A stretch of DNA of 63,431 bases, taken from assembly GCA_964593455.1 (NCBI GenBank), contig CAZQHK010000029.1, positions 1 to 63,431 on the forward strand, written 5' to 3'. Positions 17,877 to 26,809 of the stretch are shown here, piece by piece (position 1 is the first letter of the stretch; every line of letters starts with the position of its first letter). The DNA comes from CAZQHK01 sp964593455. Its GTDB lineage: Bacteria > Muiribacteriota > CAYSPT01. Made by a program: the position numbers and the translations under genes. The notes beneath the pieces were generated by a model that did not search any database, was not told the DNA's origin, and saw only the letters and a program-made list of their open reading frames with translations.

Positions 17877-19123
17877 CAGACATTCGCCTCCCTGAACACT
17901 TCAACCGGGTCAATCCGCGAAGTCAGGATAGCCGGGTACAGGGTTGAGATCAGCATGGCCGCCGCCACGGCAATATAGGCGTAAAGCAGTGATAGAGGGA
18001 CCAATCCCGCCCGGAACCGTTTGCCGGCAAACATCACCGCCAGTTCCCCGAAATCGACGCCTTTCGCACCGGCCAGCACGAGGAGACCGTACAGAATGAG
18101 CGACACGATGAACGCCGCCGTGGAGAATACGATCATCTCCCCGAACAAGAGCCGCACGATCCAGCGTGGTTTAGCGCCCATGGCCATCATGGCCCCGATC
18201 TCCCGGCGTCTTTCAAGGAATCCCATCATGTTGATATTGAGTGAGGACACGATGAGCACGACCAGGATAAAGGCTTCCAATGAAACTCCGATGAATTGAA
18301 CGAAATCAACAATACCGTATACCGCGCCGAACCCTTCTTCGGCATGAAAAATCTGGATATCGGCTGAAGTTGCCATTTTTCGCAGGGTGTCACCATGCAT
18401 TCCTTCATTCTCCCATACCGCTGCTTCCATAACCTGGCCGTCTTCTACCCCGAGCATCCTGGTGATGGTGTCGTAGTCGACTAAAACGAGTGGGAAAAGA
18501 ATCATGACACCTTTTCCCGCCAGTCCCGGCTCGAAATGCTGGGAGAGAATTCCTGTTATGGTGAAGGTGTAAGGATAAGCGTCACCGTCGATATCTTTGA
18601 TGAAAAGGGTTATTTCATCCCCTACCTGCCAGCCGAACGAGTGGGCGAACTCTTCCCATACCATGGCTCCGTTCTCCGTCGCGGGATCGTATTCACCTTC
18701 GACAATCCGAAGATTTGATAACCGTTCCTGCTCTTCTTTGAAATTCAACCCGATCACGTTGGCCAGGCTACCCTCAAAACCACCGGACTCGTTATTGTAA
18801 ACGGCGGCTCCGATCTTGAGTCTCTTCGACCAGACCAGTTTGTTTTTATCGAGGTAGGAAAGAATTTCTCCGGGCAAAAATCGGTCAGGCAATTTCATGG
18901 CGGGCATGGTGTAGTCCCGTTCGAGTTCCACCAGGGAAGTCAGGTGGAACCGTCCCAGGAAGGTGGTGCTGAAATGGTTACGCCAGGCGGTGGTGGCGTT
19001 TTCGGTAAGGGAAGCTGAAACAAAAAACATCAAACAGGCTCCGCATATGACGATCCCGATGGAGATGTTCTTCCCGGGATGGCGTTTGATGTTGCGGATG
19101 GACAGTTTAAGTACCTGGTGCAC
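17876..19123 (-). CDS. ABC transporter permease, FtsX/LolC type
   Basis: A 415-residue permease with the same plan as its downstream partner: an N-terminal helix after a short basic stretch (RNIKRHPGKNISIGIVICG), a periplasmic MacB_PCD-like domain (residues about 45-270), and three C-terminal helices. Segments such as MMGFLERRREIGAMMAMGA are the conserved coupling-helix region that contacts the ATPase. It starts with GTG at 19123, with an AGAGGTG ribosome site upstream, 6 bp after the ATPase stop. The end overlaps the next permease by one base. Confidence 0.88.
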   Translation of the reverse strand: MHQVLKLSIRNIKRHPGKNISIGIVICGACLMFFVSASLTENATTAWRNHFSTTFLGRFHLTSLVELERDYTMPAMKLPDRFLPGEILSYLDKNKLVWSKRLKIGAAVYNNESGGFEGSLANVIGLNFKEEQERLSNLRIVEGEYDPATENGAMVWEEFAHSFGWQVGDEITLFIKDIDGDAYPYTFTITGILSQHFEPGLAGKGVMILFPLVLVDYDTITRMLGVEDGQVMEAAVWENEGMHGDTLRKMATSADIQIFHAEEGFGAVYGIVDFVQFIGVSLEAFILVVLIVSSLNINMMGFLERRREIGAMMAMGAKPRWIVRLLFGEMIVFSTAAFIVSLILYGLLVLAGAKGVDFGELAVMFAGKRFRAGLVPLSLLYAYIAVAAAMLISTLYPAILTSRIDPVEVFREANV

Positions 19124-19129
19124 GGGAAA

Positions 19130-19807
19130 TCACACCTCTGATTCAAGAATACCGTCAACCAGTCGGTAGTGCCGGGTAGCGTAGCGGGTTATGTCCGGAT
19201 CGTGGGTTGCGAATATGAAAGTCGTGTGCTCTTTATGGTTGAGTTTCTGGAGGAGTTCGAGGATGACCTGCGACGTTTTAGAGTCCAGGTTGGCCGTGGG
19301 CTCGTCGGCCAGTACGATTGCCGGGTTGGTAACCAGGGCCCGGGCTATAGCCACCCGCTGCCGCTGACCGCCGGAAAGCTCATCGGGTTTATGGTTGACA
19401 TAATCGCTCAACCCCACCTCATCGATAAGATGAAGAATGCGGTCCCGCTTTTCTTCGACAGTGAGGTTTTCAGCCTTAAGAAAAAGGGGAAACTCGATGT
19501 TCTCGAACACGTTCAGCACGGGGATTAGGTTGAAGGCCTGGAAGATGAACCCGATCTTGTGGGCTCTGAGATCCGCCAGGTGGTTCCGGTCCAGGGTGGT
19601 TATTTCTTCTTCGTCAAGTTTGACACTGCCGCTGTCCGGCCGGTCCAGGCACCCGATCACGTTCAGGAGTGTGCTCTTACCGCTTCCCGACGGGCCCATA
19701 ATACAGACGAACCCGCCTTTCTCTATCTTCATGGATACTCCGCAGAGCGCCGCTACCTTCGTTTTTCCCAACTGGTAATTTTTTTCAACGTCATTGAGCT
19801 CGATCAT
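19130..19807 (-). CDS. ABC transporter ATP-binding protein, LolD/MacB type
   Basis: A 225-residue nucleotide-binding subunit. It has Walker A GPSGSGKS, the Q-loop region IGFIFQAFNLIPVLNVFEN (typical of the LolD/MacB/FtsE group), signature LSGGQRQR, Walker B IVLADEP and the switch histidine in FIFATHDPDI. It powers the two FtsX-type permeases encoded directly downstream. GGGAG lies about 6 nt before ATG 19807. It is the first gene of the export operon and is divergent from the PilZ-reductase fusion gene, with about 180 bp between them. Confidence 0.93.
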   Translation of the reverse strand: MIELNDVEKNYQLGKTKVAALCGVSMKIEKGGFVCIMGPSGSGKSTLLNVIGCLDRPDSGSVKLDEEEITTLDRNHLADLRAHKIGFIFQAFNLIPVLNVFENIEFPLFLKAENLTVEEKRDRILHLIDEVGLSDYVNHKPDELSGGQRQRVAIARALVTNPAIVLADEPTANLDSKTSQVILELLQKLNHKEHTTFIFATHDPDITRYATRHYRLVDGILESEV

Positions 19808-19908
19808 GATCTGCTCCCGTCATACGAGTTCCACAAGTTCACACCTACTATAATTCATCCCGGCCGGGGAGAGCAAGCGCGTCCTGGTCCGTTGATTAAA
19901 AAGGCTAT

Positions 19909-19938
19909 TTGAACCATCCTGCACACTTTTACTATAAT
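19909..19938 (+). promoter_or_regulatory. Candidate sigma-70 promoter for the PilZ-HMGR fusion gene
   Basis: TTGAAC (19909-19914), 18 bp, then a perfect TATAAT (19933-19938). It lies about 50 bp before ATG 19991 and points towards it. Confidence 0.6.
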
Positions 19939-19990
19939 TATCCTGCAGAATGAATTTTATCGCAATCTGAAATTAGATGGGCGGTCTCGG

Positions 19991-22753
19991 ATGACGAAGA
20001 ATCGGCGTGAGCCCCGCACCTATTACCACCAGTACCGGGAACCCCGGGTACTATTTTTTATCCGTGAACAGTCCTTTTCCGGCCTGATCATCGACCGTAG
20101 TGTCGAAGGACTCGGGATCGTTATTCCCGACGAGGACCGCGACATCAAGCCCGGGGATATCATTTCCTCCATGTATATCGTCCATCCCGAGAAAGACTAT
20201 TGTGTGGAAGGACTCACCGTGGCCTTTGCCAAAAGGGATGATGTCGCCCGCAAGATCAACGTTGGTGTCATGGCGGCCGGCCAAGAGCAGAAAGACCAAC
20301 TGGCCACCGTCTTTGCCCTTCTTATGGAAGCCCGGAAACCGGCCAAGAAGCAGCGAAAAAAGAAGGTCGAAGAGAAAAAGAGAGGTATTCACCCGGACCG
20401 TATCCCGGCTTCGCGGATGCTCAACCACTACGATGATGAAGCGGTCAAAAGCCGTCTCGATTGGATCAAGGAATTCTACGGTATCAACGCCCGCTACTTG
20501 AAGAGCAACCGTCTCTACCCGGACCGCGTAGTGGGCCATATCGAGAACTATGTCGGTACTGTTGAAGTACCGGTTGGTGTCGCCGGTCCCATTCTGGTAA
20601 AAGGTACCTATACCGACGGGTACGTGGCGGTTCCCATCGCCACCACCGAAGGGGCGCTGGTGAGTTCCATAACACGCGGTGCCCGGGCCTGCAATATGTG
20701 TGGCGGCGTGAAGGTACATGTCACCAGGCAACATATGCTCCGGGCTCCTATGTTTATTTGCCAGGACATGGACGGAGCCATAAATCTCCAGCGTTGGATC
20801 GAGAAACACCGGGAGGAGATAATAGCCAAAGCAGAATCGATTTCCTCGGTGGCCAGGCTGGTCAGGCTCGAACCGGTGCTATTCAATAATGCTCTCCACG
20901 TCAAGTTCTTCTACGATACCGGCGACGCTTCCGGGCAGAACATGACGTCGGCCTGTACCTTTTTCGCCTGCGAATGGATAGAAACGAAAGTGAAAGAGTA
21001 TTCGTCCATCAAGTACCGGCATTACCGGATAGAGGGCAACTTTTCCGGCGATAAAAAACTCAATTACCAGAACTTTATCCTGGGCCGCGGTATCTCTGTA
21101 GTGGCAGATGCTTTCGTTAACGAACGGGTGCTCAGGCGACTGCTGCGGGTGACTCCCGGTGACCTGGTAGACGGTTGGCGTAACGCCGAGGTGGCTGCCG
21201 CCCAAATCGGTATGTTCGGGGCCAATATCAACTTTGCCAATGTTGTGGCTGGTGTGTTTACCGCTACCGGGCAGGATATTGCTTCGGTGCACGAGTCTGC
21301 GGGAGGGATCATCAAAGTTTACTGTGAAGGCGACGGTGTTCGGGTATCGACAGTGCTGCCTTCGCTGGTTATCGGTACGGTTGGTGGCGGCACCAGCCTT
21401 CCCTCGCAGAGGGAATGTCTGGAGATAATGGGATGTTACGGGAGCGGCCGGGTGTTCAGGCTGGCGGAAATTATCGCCGCCGCCTGTCTCTCACTGGACC
21501 TTTCTACCATGGCCGCCATCGCTTCCGGCGATTTCGTTCACGCCCACGAGCGGCTGGGACGGAACCGCCCCAAGAAAACCCTGGCCAAATCCGAGGTCAA
21601 TAAGAAATTCATTTCCCAGCTTCTATATGACAAAGAAGCCAGGGTGATCTCCGCTAAAACAAAAGATATCGATGCCAGTGCCGGAGTTACATCATCTATT
21701 CTCAATAAACGCCGGATGGGATATACCGGTATCTTCAGGTACACCCTGGCGCTGGAGAAAGAAGACCGGAAATACGAGCAGCCGGTGGTCCTCAAGCTGA
21801 AGTCCTCCGATACGGAAATGGTTGAGATCGGTATCAACATTGCCCGTCTTTCCGGTGAGGACCGGCTGCCGGGTTTGTTCGAAGCCTATCACGACGTGTT
21901 CGGGTACGAACAGAGCTGTGTCCGGGAGATACTGATATATGAAAAATCCTGTGATACGGTGAAACAGTATTTTCCCCGGCTCTACGGGAGCATGATCAAC
22001 GACGAGCGGAGTATCTATTCGCTCGTGATGGAAGATTTTAACGACCAGCCCATGCTCAACACGATTGATAATACGGAGAGCTGGACGGAGGAACGGATCA
22101 AATCGATGCTGACGGCGCTGGCTGATATTCACGGTGCTTATCTGGGTGACTACCGGGCTTTACAGGATGTCGTACCCATCAAAGTGTTCGACCCGGAAAC
22201 CGTCTACAAAGCCCGGCATCTTCTGCGGGAACTGACCAAGTACAATTATAGCCGGCACACCGATATCGTCTCCAAGCAGCTTCTTAAAATCCTCAATAAA
22301 TATCTCCGCAAGCTACCTGAGCACACTGAGGGAATGGCCGCTTTTCCCATGACTTTGAGTCACAACGACTCTAATCCCCGCAATGTCTGTTTCCGTCGTC
22401 AGGACGGTGGTGATATTCCTATTATCTATGACTGGGAACTGTCGTTGATTCAGAACCCGCAGCACGACCTGGTGGAGTTTTTGGTGTTTGTCCTCCCCAA
22501 CGAGAAATTCACCGACAACTTCAACAAGTACGCTGATTTTTATCTTGTCGAGCTTCGCAAACGAACCGGTAAAAGATTCAGCAAGAAGGCGTTTTTCGAT
22601 GTGCTGTTGATGAACGCCCTCGACCTGGCTGCTGTCCGGATCAACCTCTACCTGCTGGTGCATAACATCAATCGTTTCGGGTTCCTTAAGCGGGTCTACG
22701 GCAACCTAGCGCATCTCATCACCAGTCATTACGGAATGGTGTTTGGGAAGTAG
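19991..22753 (+). CDS. PilZ - HMG-CoA reductase - APH-type phosphotransferase fusion
   Basis: A 920-residue, three-domain protein. Residues about 1-115 look like a PilZ domain: YREPR as an arginine motif and DRSVEGLG matching DxSxxG, so it may bind cyclic di-GMP. Residues about 135-535 are a complete class I HMG-CoA reductase, which makes mevalonate for isoprenoids. The catalytic residues are all visible: Glu in TTEGALVSS, Lys in SGDKKLN, Asp in GQDIASVHES and His in HAHERLGR. Cofactor loops TGDASGQNM and GTVGGGTS are also present. Residues about 575-920 are an APH/choline-kinase-like fold with LSHNDSNPRN (HxDxxxxN) and IIYDWE. The last domain might phosphorylate mevalonate or another small molecule, which is a guess. 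There is no frameshift at the junctions. Downstream genes follow closely on the same strand. Confidence 0.92.
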   Translation: MTKNRREPRTYYHQYREPRVLFFIREQSFSGLIIDRSVEGLGIVIPDEDRDIKPGDIISSMYIVHPEKDYCVEGLTVAFAKRDDVARKINVGVMAAGQEQKDQLATVFALLMEARKPAKKQRKKKVEEKKRGIHPDRIPASRMLNHYDDEAVKSRLDWIKEFYGINARYLKSNRLYPDRVVGHIENYVGTVEVPVGVAGPILVKGTYTDGYVAVPIATTEGALVSSITRGARACNMCGGVKVHVTRQHMLRAPMFICQDMDGAINLQRWIEKHREEIIAKAESISSVARLVRLEPVLFNNALHVKFFYDTGDASGQNMTSACTFFACEWIETKVKEYSSIKYRHYRIEGNFSGDKKLNYQNFILGRGISVVADAFVNERVLRRLLRVTPGDLVDGWRNAEVAAAQIGMFGANINFANVVAGVFTATGQDIASVHESAGGIIKVYCEGDGVRVSTVLPSLVIGTVGGGTSLPSQRECLEIMGCYGSGRVFRLAEIIAAACLSLDLSTMAAIASGDFVHAHERLGRNRPKKTLAKSEVNKKFISQLLYDKEARVISAKTKDIDASAGVTSSILNKRRMGYTGIFRYTLALEKEDRKYEQPVVLKLKSSDTEMVEIGINIARLSGEDRLPGLFEAYHDVFGYEQSCVREILIYEKSCDTVKQYFPRLYGSMINDERSIYSLVMEDFNDQPMLNTIDNTESWTEERIKSMLTALADIHGAYLGDYRALQDVVPIKVFDPETVYKARHLLRELTKYNYSRHTDIVSKQLLKILNKYLRKLPEHTEGMAAFPMTLSHNDSNPRNVCFRRQDGGDIPIIYDWELSLIQNPQHDLVEFLVFVLPNEKFTDNFNKYADFYLVELRKRTGKRFSKKAFFDVLLMNALDLAAVRINLYLLVHNINRFGFLKRVYGNLAHLITSHYGMVFGK

Positions 22754-22792
22754 GCAAGATAGGCAATAAGTGCAGAAAGCGAACGTGAAACA

Positions 22793-23413
22793 ATGACCGA
22801 ATCAGGAAAGTTTGTCATCGATAGTATCGAGCTTGAAGGTCCGGGCAAGCTACCGATAGTCAAGGGCAGTTTCAGCAGAATACAGGGAGTCTCGTGCCCG
22901 ACGGTGGTCAGGTTTGTGACGCTTGATGAGTTTAAAAAACCGATAAAAGTGTTCCAGTGCTACGTTGACTGGGACAAGATACGAGCGGAAGGGTTTGCCG
23001 AGACCCAGGGCCGGTTCCAGTCGGATGAAGCCGGTTGGGATTTTTGCGATATTGATAACTATCAGGCGAAATACCTGCAGGTGAGCGTTTTCCTGGAAAC
23101 CGAAGGCGGTCCCGAGTGCGTCATTACCGGTTCTATTAAAGTGGAGCAGTTAAAGAGTGAAAAAGCTCCTCAACCGCTGACGGGAGGCGTTCTCTACGAA
23201 GACGATTTCGAGTATCAGGTGGATGAAGCTCATGCGGACGCCGTCGCTCAGGAAAACCAGGGGCAATCTGAAGAGGAAAATTATGCCGGCGATAAACCGA
23301 TTTCGGAAAGTGGATCTATATCTCCTAACAGGACCTTTGAGTTCCTGGGGTGTCTCGGTTTTATCATTTCGTTCGGATTAGCCATCTTCTACCTGATTAA
23401 AATGCTGACCTGA
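22793..23413 (+). CDS. Tail-anchored protein of unknown function
   Basis: A 206-residue protein. Residues about 1-120 look like a beta-rich cytoplasmic domain (VVRFVTLDEFKKPIKVFQCYVDWD, LQVSVFLETEGG). An acidic linker follows (residues about 140-180), and the protein ends in one hydrophobic helix (LGFIISFGLAIFYLIKML). No family is recognised. It lies 40 bp after the PilZ-reductase fusion and 32 bp before a TPR gene, and is probably in the same transcript. No strong ribosome site is seen before the ATG. Confidence 0.6.
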   Translation: MTESGKFVIDSIELEGPGKLPIVKGSFSRIQGVSCPTVVRFVTLDEFKKPIKVFQCYVDWDKIRAEGFAETQGRFQSDEAGWDFCDIDNYQAKYLQVSVFLETEGGPECVITGSIKVEQLKSEKAPQPLTGGVLYEDDFEYQVDEAHADAVAQENQGQSEEENYAGDKPISESGSISPNRTFEFLGCLGFIISFGLAIFYLIKMLT

Positions 23414-23445
23414 CAGCCGGTTTACCGACAATGGAGGTTTCTGAC

Positions 23446-24165
23446 GTGCGGCTCATGATAACGGTCGGTATTATCCTGGTGTTGATCGTTTGTCCCATCG
23501 GTTTTGTTCAGGCCCAGGATGAGCTTCTTGATCCACCGAGCGAGCGGGTAAAATCTTTGATTAAACGCGGCTTGTACGATGAAGCCCAAGCTTTATTGAT
23601 GCACGAATGGTCCGAGAGCATCAAAACTCTGGGCCTGGATAACGGCCGTCTTGACAGTATTACCTACCTTCTGGGTATCATTTACATGATGCAGGAGAAG
23701 CATCTGGCAGCCAGGGGTGAATTCAGGTCGCTTATCAAAACATTCGAGTACGATGGATTGAGCAGACATCCGAAATCTGTTGAGGTGTATATCCGCCTGG
23801 CCGAAAGCAACAGAAGGCTGGGTAAACACCATGAAGCCGAAATGAATTACCTGCATGTGATACGTATATTGGAAGGCAGCCGCGGGCCGGAGGCTCCGGA
23901 ACTGGCAGCTCCTTTGAGTGCTCTGGCAGATTTTTACCTTTTTCATGAACGATATGACGAGGCCGGATTCCAGTTGCGCCGGGCTTTGAAAATCGCTGAG
24001 AAGCATGAACCGCTCTATGTCGAGCAGTTGGCGGAAGGATTAACCCGCCTGGCCAAGCATCACCAGGAGCGGGGACGTTATGGTCAGGCCGAGCACCTCT
24101 ACGGGGAAGCCATGCAATTAAGAAAAGAGCATTTTGAAACGGAACATTCACTACTTGAAAGGTAA
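23446..24165 (+). CDS. Secreted TPR protein
   Basis: A 239-residue protein: signal peptide MRLMITVGIILVLIVCPIGFVQAQ, then at least four tetratricopeptide units from residue about 35 to the end (for example LYDEAQALLMHEW, HEAEMNYLHVIRILEG, YDEAGFQLRRALKIAE, YGQAEHLYGEAMQLR). This is the pattern of Kinesin-light-chain-type TPRs. GTG 23446 is chosen because the GGAGG ribosome site (23433-23437) lies 8 nt before it and overlaps the upstream ATG 23431, which therefore cannot be the start. ATG 23455 is an alternative. It is probably an interaction protein in the periplasm; its partner is unknown. Confidence 0.75.
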   Translation: MRLMITVGIILVLIVCPIGFVQAQDELLDPPSERVKSLIKRGLYDEAQALLMHEWSESIKTLGLDNGRLDSITYLLGIIYMMQEKHLAARGEFRSLIKTFEYDGLSRHPKSVEVYIRLAESNRRLGKHHEAEMNYLHVIRILEGSRGPEAPELAAPLSALADFYLFHERYDEAGFQLRRALKIAEKHEPLYVEQLAEGLTRLAKHHQERGRYGQAEHLYGEAMQLRKEHFETEHSLLER

Positions 24166-24170
24166 CTATC

Positions 24171-25178
24171 ATGCTGTTTTCCCTGGAACAAATTGCAACC
24201 AAACTGGCCGTTCATCCTCCTGACACCCGGTTTGACAAGGATCGCTTCAAGCTCTTCGAGGATATCGACCGCTACCTTACCGACGATTCAATGTTACACA
24301 GTGGGAAAGCTTATTCTCGTGGGCGCCGCCGGTATCTGGTGGACAACCCGGTCAAGCGATTATACGAGTCACTGCTGCTGAAGGCGCTCGACCAGATCGA
24401 GCGTGCCCGGATTGATGACGGACTGATGGTGTGGCAGTTCTACAACATGGGTTACGTGGTGAAGACGCCAACCGTCACCATGGGATTCGATGTTATCAAG
24501 GGACTTCGCTCATACCAGTGGGAGTGGGATGTCCCCGACTGGATCGTATCGCGGCTGGCCGGGTGTCTGGATGTTCTGTTTGTCACTCACCAGCATCGCG
24601 ATCATTGTGACAAAGACATTGTCAATCAGATGCTCAAGACGGGAAAACCGGTTTTTGTTCCTGAGGACTGCGGTGTTCGGTTTCGCAAGCGTGGTCGGCT
24701 CACTTACGCCGGTCACCATGCCGGTTACAACCTGTTGGGTTTGCAGGTAACCTCGTATCGGGGCCGGCACATATATCGCGAAAGCCCTTTTGACATGCCC
24801 CTGGTGGCTTACGAAATAATAACTGCCGAGGGTAAAAAGATCTTTTTTACCGGCGACTTGGATTACACCTCGGAAGAAACATTTCCCTTCAAAGACAACA
24901 TCGATGTTCTCATGCTCCACTGCGGTGGTATTAGTCCGCTCTATGACGATCAGAACCCAAATGATATTGGAGATGACGACGACGCGTTCTTCTTTGGACT
25001 CCACAAGTTCAAGACGAAATTCGTGTTTGCCGGACACCTGGCAGAACTCGGTCATCCCGTAGGCGGCGGGCGTGAACGGTACATGACGGCCTTCGATATC
25101 TTCTTCCAGCTGGTGGATAAGCGAAGCACCCGGTTTTTGGTGATGTTTTGGGGAGAAGGATTTCATGTTCCGGTGTGA
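24171..25178 (+). CDS. MBL-fold metallohydrolase
   Basis: A 335-residue cytoplasmic protein. After a helical N-terminal extension of about 100 residues comes a metallo-beta-lactamase fold with the metal motif THQHRDH (HxHxDH), a downstream GHHAG, TGDLDYTS (bridging aspartate) and FAGHLAELGH (final histidine). Members hydrolyse esters, phosphodiesters or similar bonds; this one resembles the UlaG/RomA-like branch more than glyoxalase II, because the motif is followed by DKDIVNQML. The start follows the TPR stop by 5 bp, with AAAGG upstream, so it belongs to the same operon. The substrate is unknown. Confidence 0.82.
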   Translation: MLFSLEQIATKLAVHPPDTRFDKDRFKLFEDIDRYLTDDSMLHSGKAYSRGRRRYLVDNPVKRLYESLLLKALDQIERARIDDGLMVWQFYNMGYVVKTPTVTMGFDVIKGLRSYQWEWDVPDWIVSRLAGCLDVLFVTHQHRDHCDKDIVNQMLKTGKPVFVPEDCGVRFRKRGRLTYAGHHAGYNLLGLQVTSYRGRHIYRESPFDMPLVAYEIITAEGKKIFFTGDLDYTSEETFPFKDNIDVLMLHCGGISPLYDDQNPNDIGDDDDAFFFGLHKFKTKFVFAGHLAELGHPVGGGRERYMTAFDIFFQLVDKRSTRFLVMFWGEGFHVPV

Positions 25179-25237
25179 GGTCGGTGGCCCAACCGAAGGT
25201 TAGTGGTGCTTGTCTGAGCCGCTACATTTTTTGGTCA

Positions 25238-25425
25238 GCCGTCTTCAGTGTCTTATTTCCCACCATGAGGCCGGTCCCTGTAAATATCAACCTCCCACCC
25301 TCCAGCAAGAAAGCGTGGAAAGTTTGGTCATCAGAGGAACGTGGTTATTGCTTTAATTCTAGTTCTATAATCTCAATCTCCCCTGACGCTCGGCTGTTCG
25401 CCGTTGGCGAAAGCGCCTCGCTTAA
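25238..25425 (+). repeat. Copy of a dispersed intergenic repeat
   Basis: Part of the 25179-25627 intergenic region. A 33-base block at 25291-25323 matches 50147-50179 and 50545-50577 with a single difference, and weaker similarity extends to its left. At 25387-25425 lies a second module, CGCTCGGCTGTTCGCC plus GGCGAAAGCGCC, which can fold into a hairpin and matches 50233-50273 and the reverse strand of 26810-26848. The open frame across this region has no ribosome site and no recognisable product. Confidence 0.7.
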
Positions 25426-25575
25426 CGACTCAATCTCAGAATCTCGTTTTAAGGTCAGTACATCGTTTGTTGTCTCTTTTGCTTGGCTGTAGCGTGGTTG
25501 TTGGAGTGGAATTACAAGATTGATGTTTATGGTTTAGTCTGCTGTTCTTGGTTGTTCGTGTAGCTCGCGCACATA

Positions 25576-25609
25576 AAAAAACGGACGGCTGTTCAGCTAT
25601 CCGTTTTTT
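25576..25609. terminator. Bidirectional intrinsic terminator
   Basis: AAAAAACGGA (25576-25585) pairs with TCCGTTTTTT (25600-25609), and GCTG/CAGC extends the hairpin inside. The A and T runs make it work in both directions. On the minus strand it ends the secreted-protein gene that stops at 25628. Confidence 0.9.
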
Positions 25610-25627
25610 ATCGTTTTTACCTCTTCG

Positions 25628-26659
25628 TTAAAAGATGGGAAGTGTTCCCGGTACATAATTGTTGTACCAGTAACCGGCTTCCTCTTCGGCCTTTTCCAGG
25701 GTCCGTAGATCTTCCAGGGAAAGCTCCTGAGTCAACTCCTGACCGGTCAGGTAATAGACGGTCTTCAAGGCGGCTTCGTTCAACGTGCCGGCCAGATCGT
25801 AGGAGAAGATGTATTGTTTGTACTTGAAATCCTGGCTGGGATTGAACCGGCCGGAAGAGGGCAGTGTGTTCTGTCCGTAGGCCAGCAGTATCCGGTACTT
25901 CTGAACCGCTTCCGGGCGGAAGGTGGTGCCGGTTATAGTACCGGTAAGATTAACCATGCGTCCCATCTTGAATGTTCTTCCAGCCTCTACAACCTCCCAG
26001 TACTCGGTCGACGGAAGTGAGAACGTGCACGAACAACCGTCATGCACATGCCCGGTAGCGGAACACTCTTCAGAATCGAACGTAAACAAACCCCACTCGA
26101 TGATTATGTCGAGCAGATCTCCCGCGCCCTTCTCGAATGTCTTGACGGTTTCGATGGCTGTCGGAACAAAGCCTTGATCAATCATCCACTGCTTATCGTA
26201 AAGCGCTGTTTCCCGTTCATCCTGGTCCAACCGAGACGTAAACTGGGTTTGAAAAATTGGGAACCAGCGGCGAATGGTATCTCTGGCATCCAGGCTGCGG
26301 TCGGTCGACAACAGGTATTCCATTAACGATCCGATAACGGGAGTCAGGGCCGGTTTCAGTGAGACCGGCAGAGATTCATACAGGTCGGCAAACCGAATCA
26401 TCCCTGTTTCTTCCCGGGCTGTGTAACACTCGACGAGACGCCGGCCGGCAGTTTCGAGAAGTTCATCTCTTATCTTCTCCAGTTGAGCCGTCCGCGGGAG
26501 CTCACTCTGGTGGCTTGTAACAACATGAACATAATTTTGTACCAACCGTGATGAAACCTTCATCAGGTTTTCGTTATCCCAAAGTCCCTGGATGGGATTC
26601 GCCAGGCATGTAGTAGTCATCAACAGTGCGCTGATGCAACAAATTATCGTTTTCTTCAT
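25628..26659 (-). CDS. Secreted protein of unknown function
   Basis: A 343-residue protein. MKKTIICCISALLMTTTCLAN is a clear signal peptide. The first 180 mature residues are helical. A cysteine cluster (EECSATGHVHDGCSCTF) follows, then a beta-rich region (FKMGRMVNLTGTITGTTF, then FKYKQYIFSYDL), and the end is aromatic (YWYNNYVPGTLPIF). No family is recognised. GGAGG lies 8 nt before ATG 26659, an excellent ribosome site. It is a single-gene unit, with its own promoter and a strong terminator, and is flanked on both sides by copies of the dispersed repeat. Confidence 0.78.
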   Translation of the reverse strand: MKKTIICCISALLMTTTCLANPIQGLWDNENLMKVSSRLVQNYVHVVTSHQSELPRTAQLEKIRDELLETAGRRLVECYTAREETGMIRFADLYESLPVSLKPALTPVIGSLMEYLLSTDRSLDARDTIRRWFPIFQTQFTSRLDQDERETALYDKQWMIDQGFVPTAIETVKTFEKGAGDLLDIIIEWGLFTFDSEECSATGHVHDGCSCTFSLPSTEYWEVVEAGRTFKMGRMVNLTGTITGTTFRPEAVQKYRILLAYGQNTLPSSGRFNPSQDFKYKQYIFSYDLAGTLNEAALKTVYYLTGQELTQELSLEDLRTLEKAEEEAGYWYNNYVPGTLPIF

Positions 26660-26699
26660 TTTAAAATCCTCCTCGTTGGTTTTTCTTTCTCACATTATA

Positions 26700-26729
26700 A
26701 TTATAAACAACGATAAGGAGTTAAGCCAA
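26700..26729 (-). promoter_or_regulatory. Candidate promoter of the secreted-protein gene
   Basis: Reading the minus strand: TTGGCT (26729-26724), 18 bp, then TATAAT (26705-26700); a second TATAAT follows directly at 26699-26694. It lies about 40 bp before the ATG at 26659. Confidence 0.5.
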
Positions 26730-26809
26730 TTACAATACACTTACAAAACAACAATAAATGTGCTCATCTTACTTTCTGTCCTCATTCCATCAAGCATAAA
26801 GCCATTGTT

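Noticed and set aside
19991..22753. Two adjacent genes wrongly joined (reductase and phosphotransferase)
   Set aside because: The frame is continuous, with no internal stop and no ribosome site plus start at the junction near 21600-21720, so a true fusion is the simpler reading.
25148..25492. Possible 114-residue gene after the MBL hydrolase
   Set aside because: It overlaps the end of the hydrolase and runs through the dispersed repeat and its hairpin module, so coding is unlikely.
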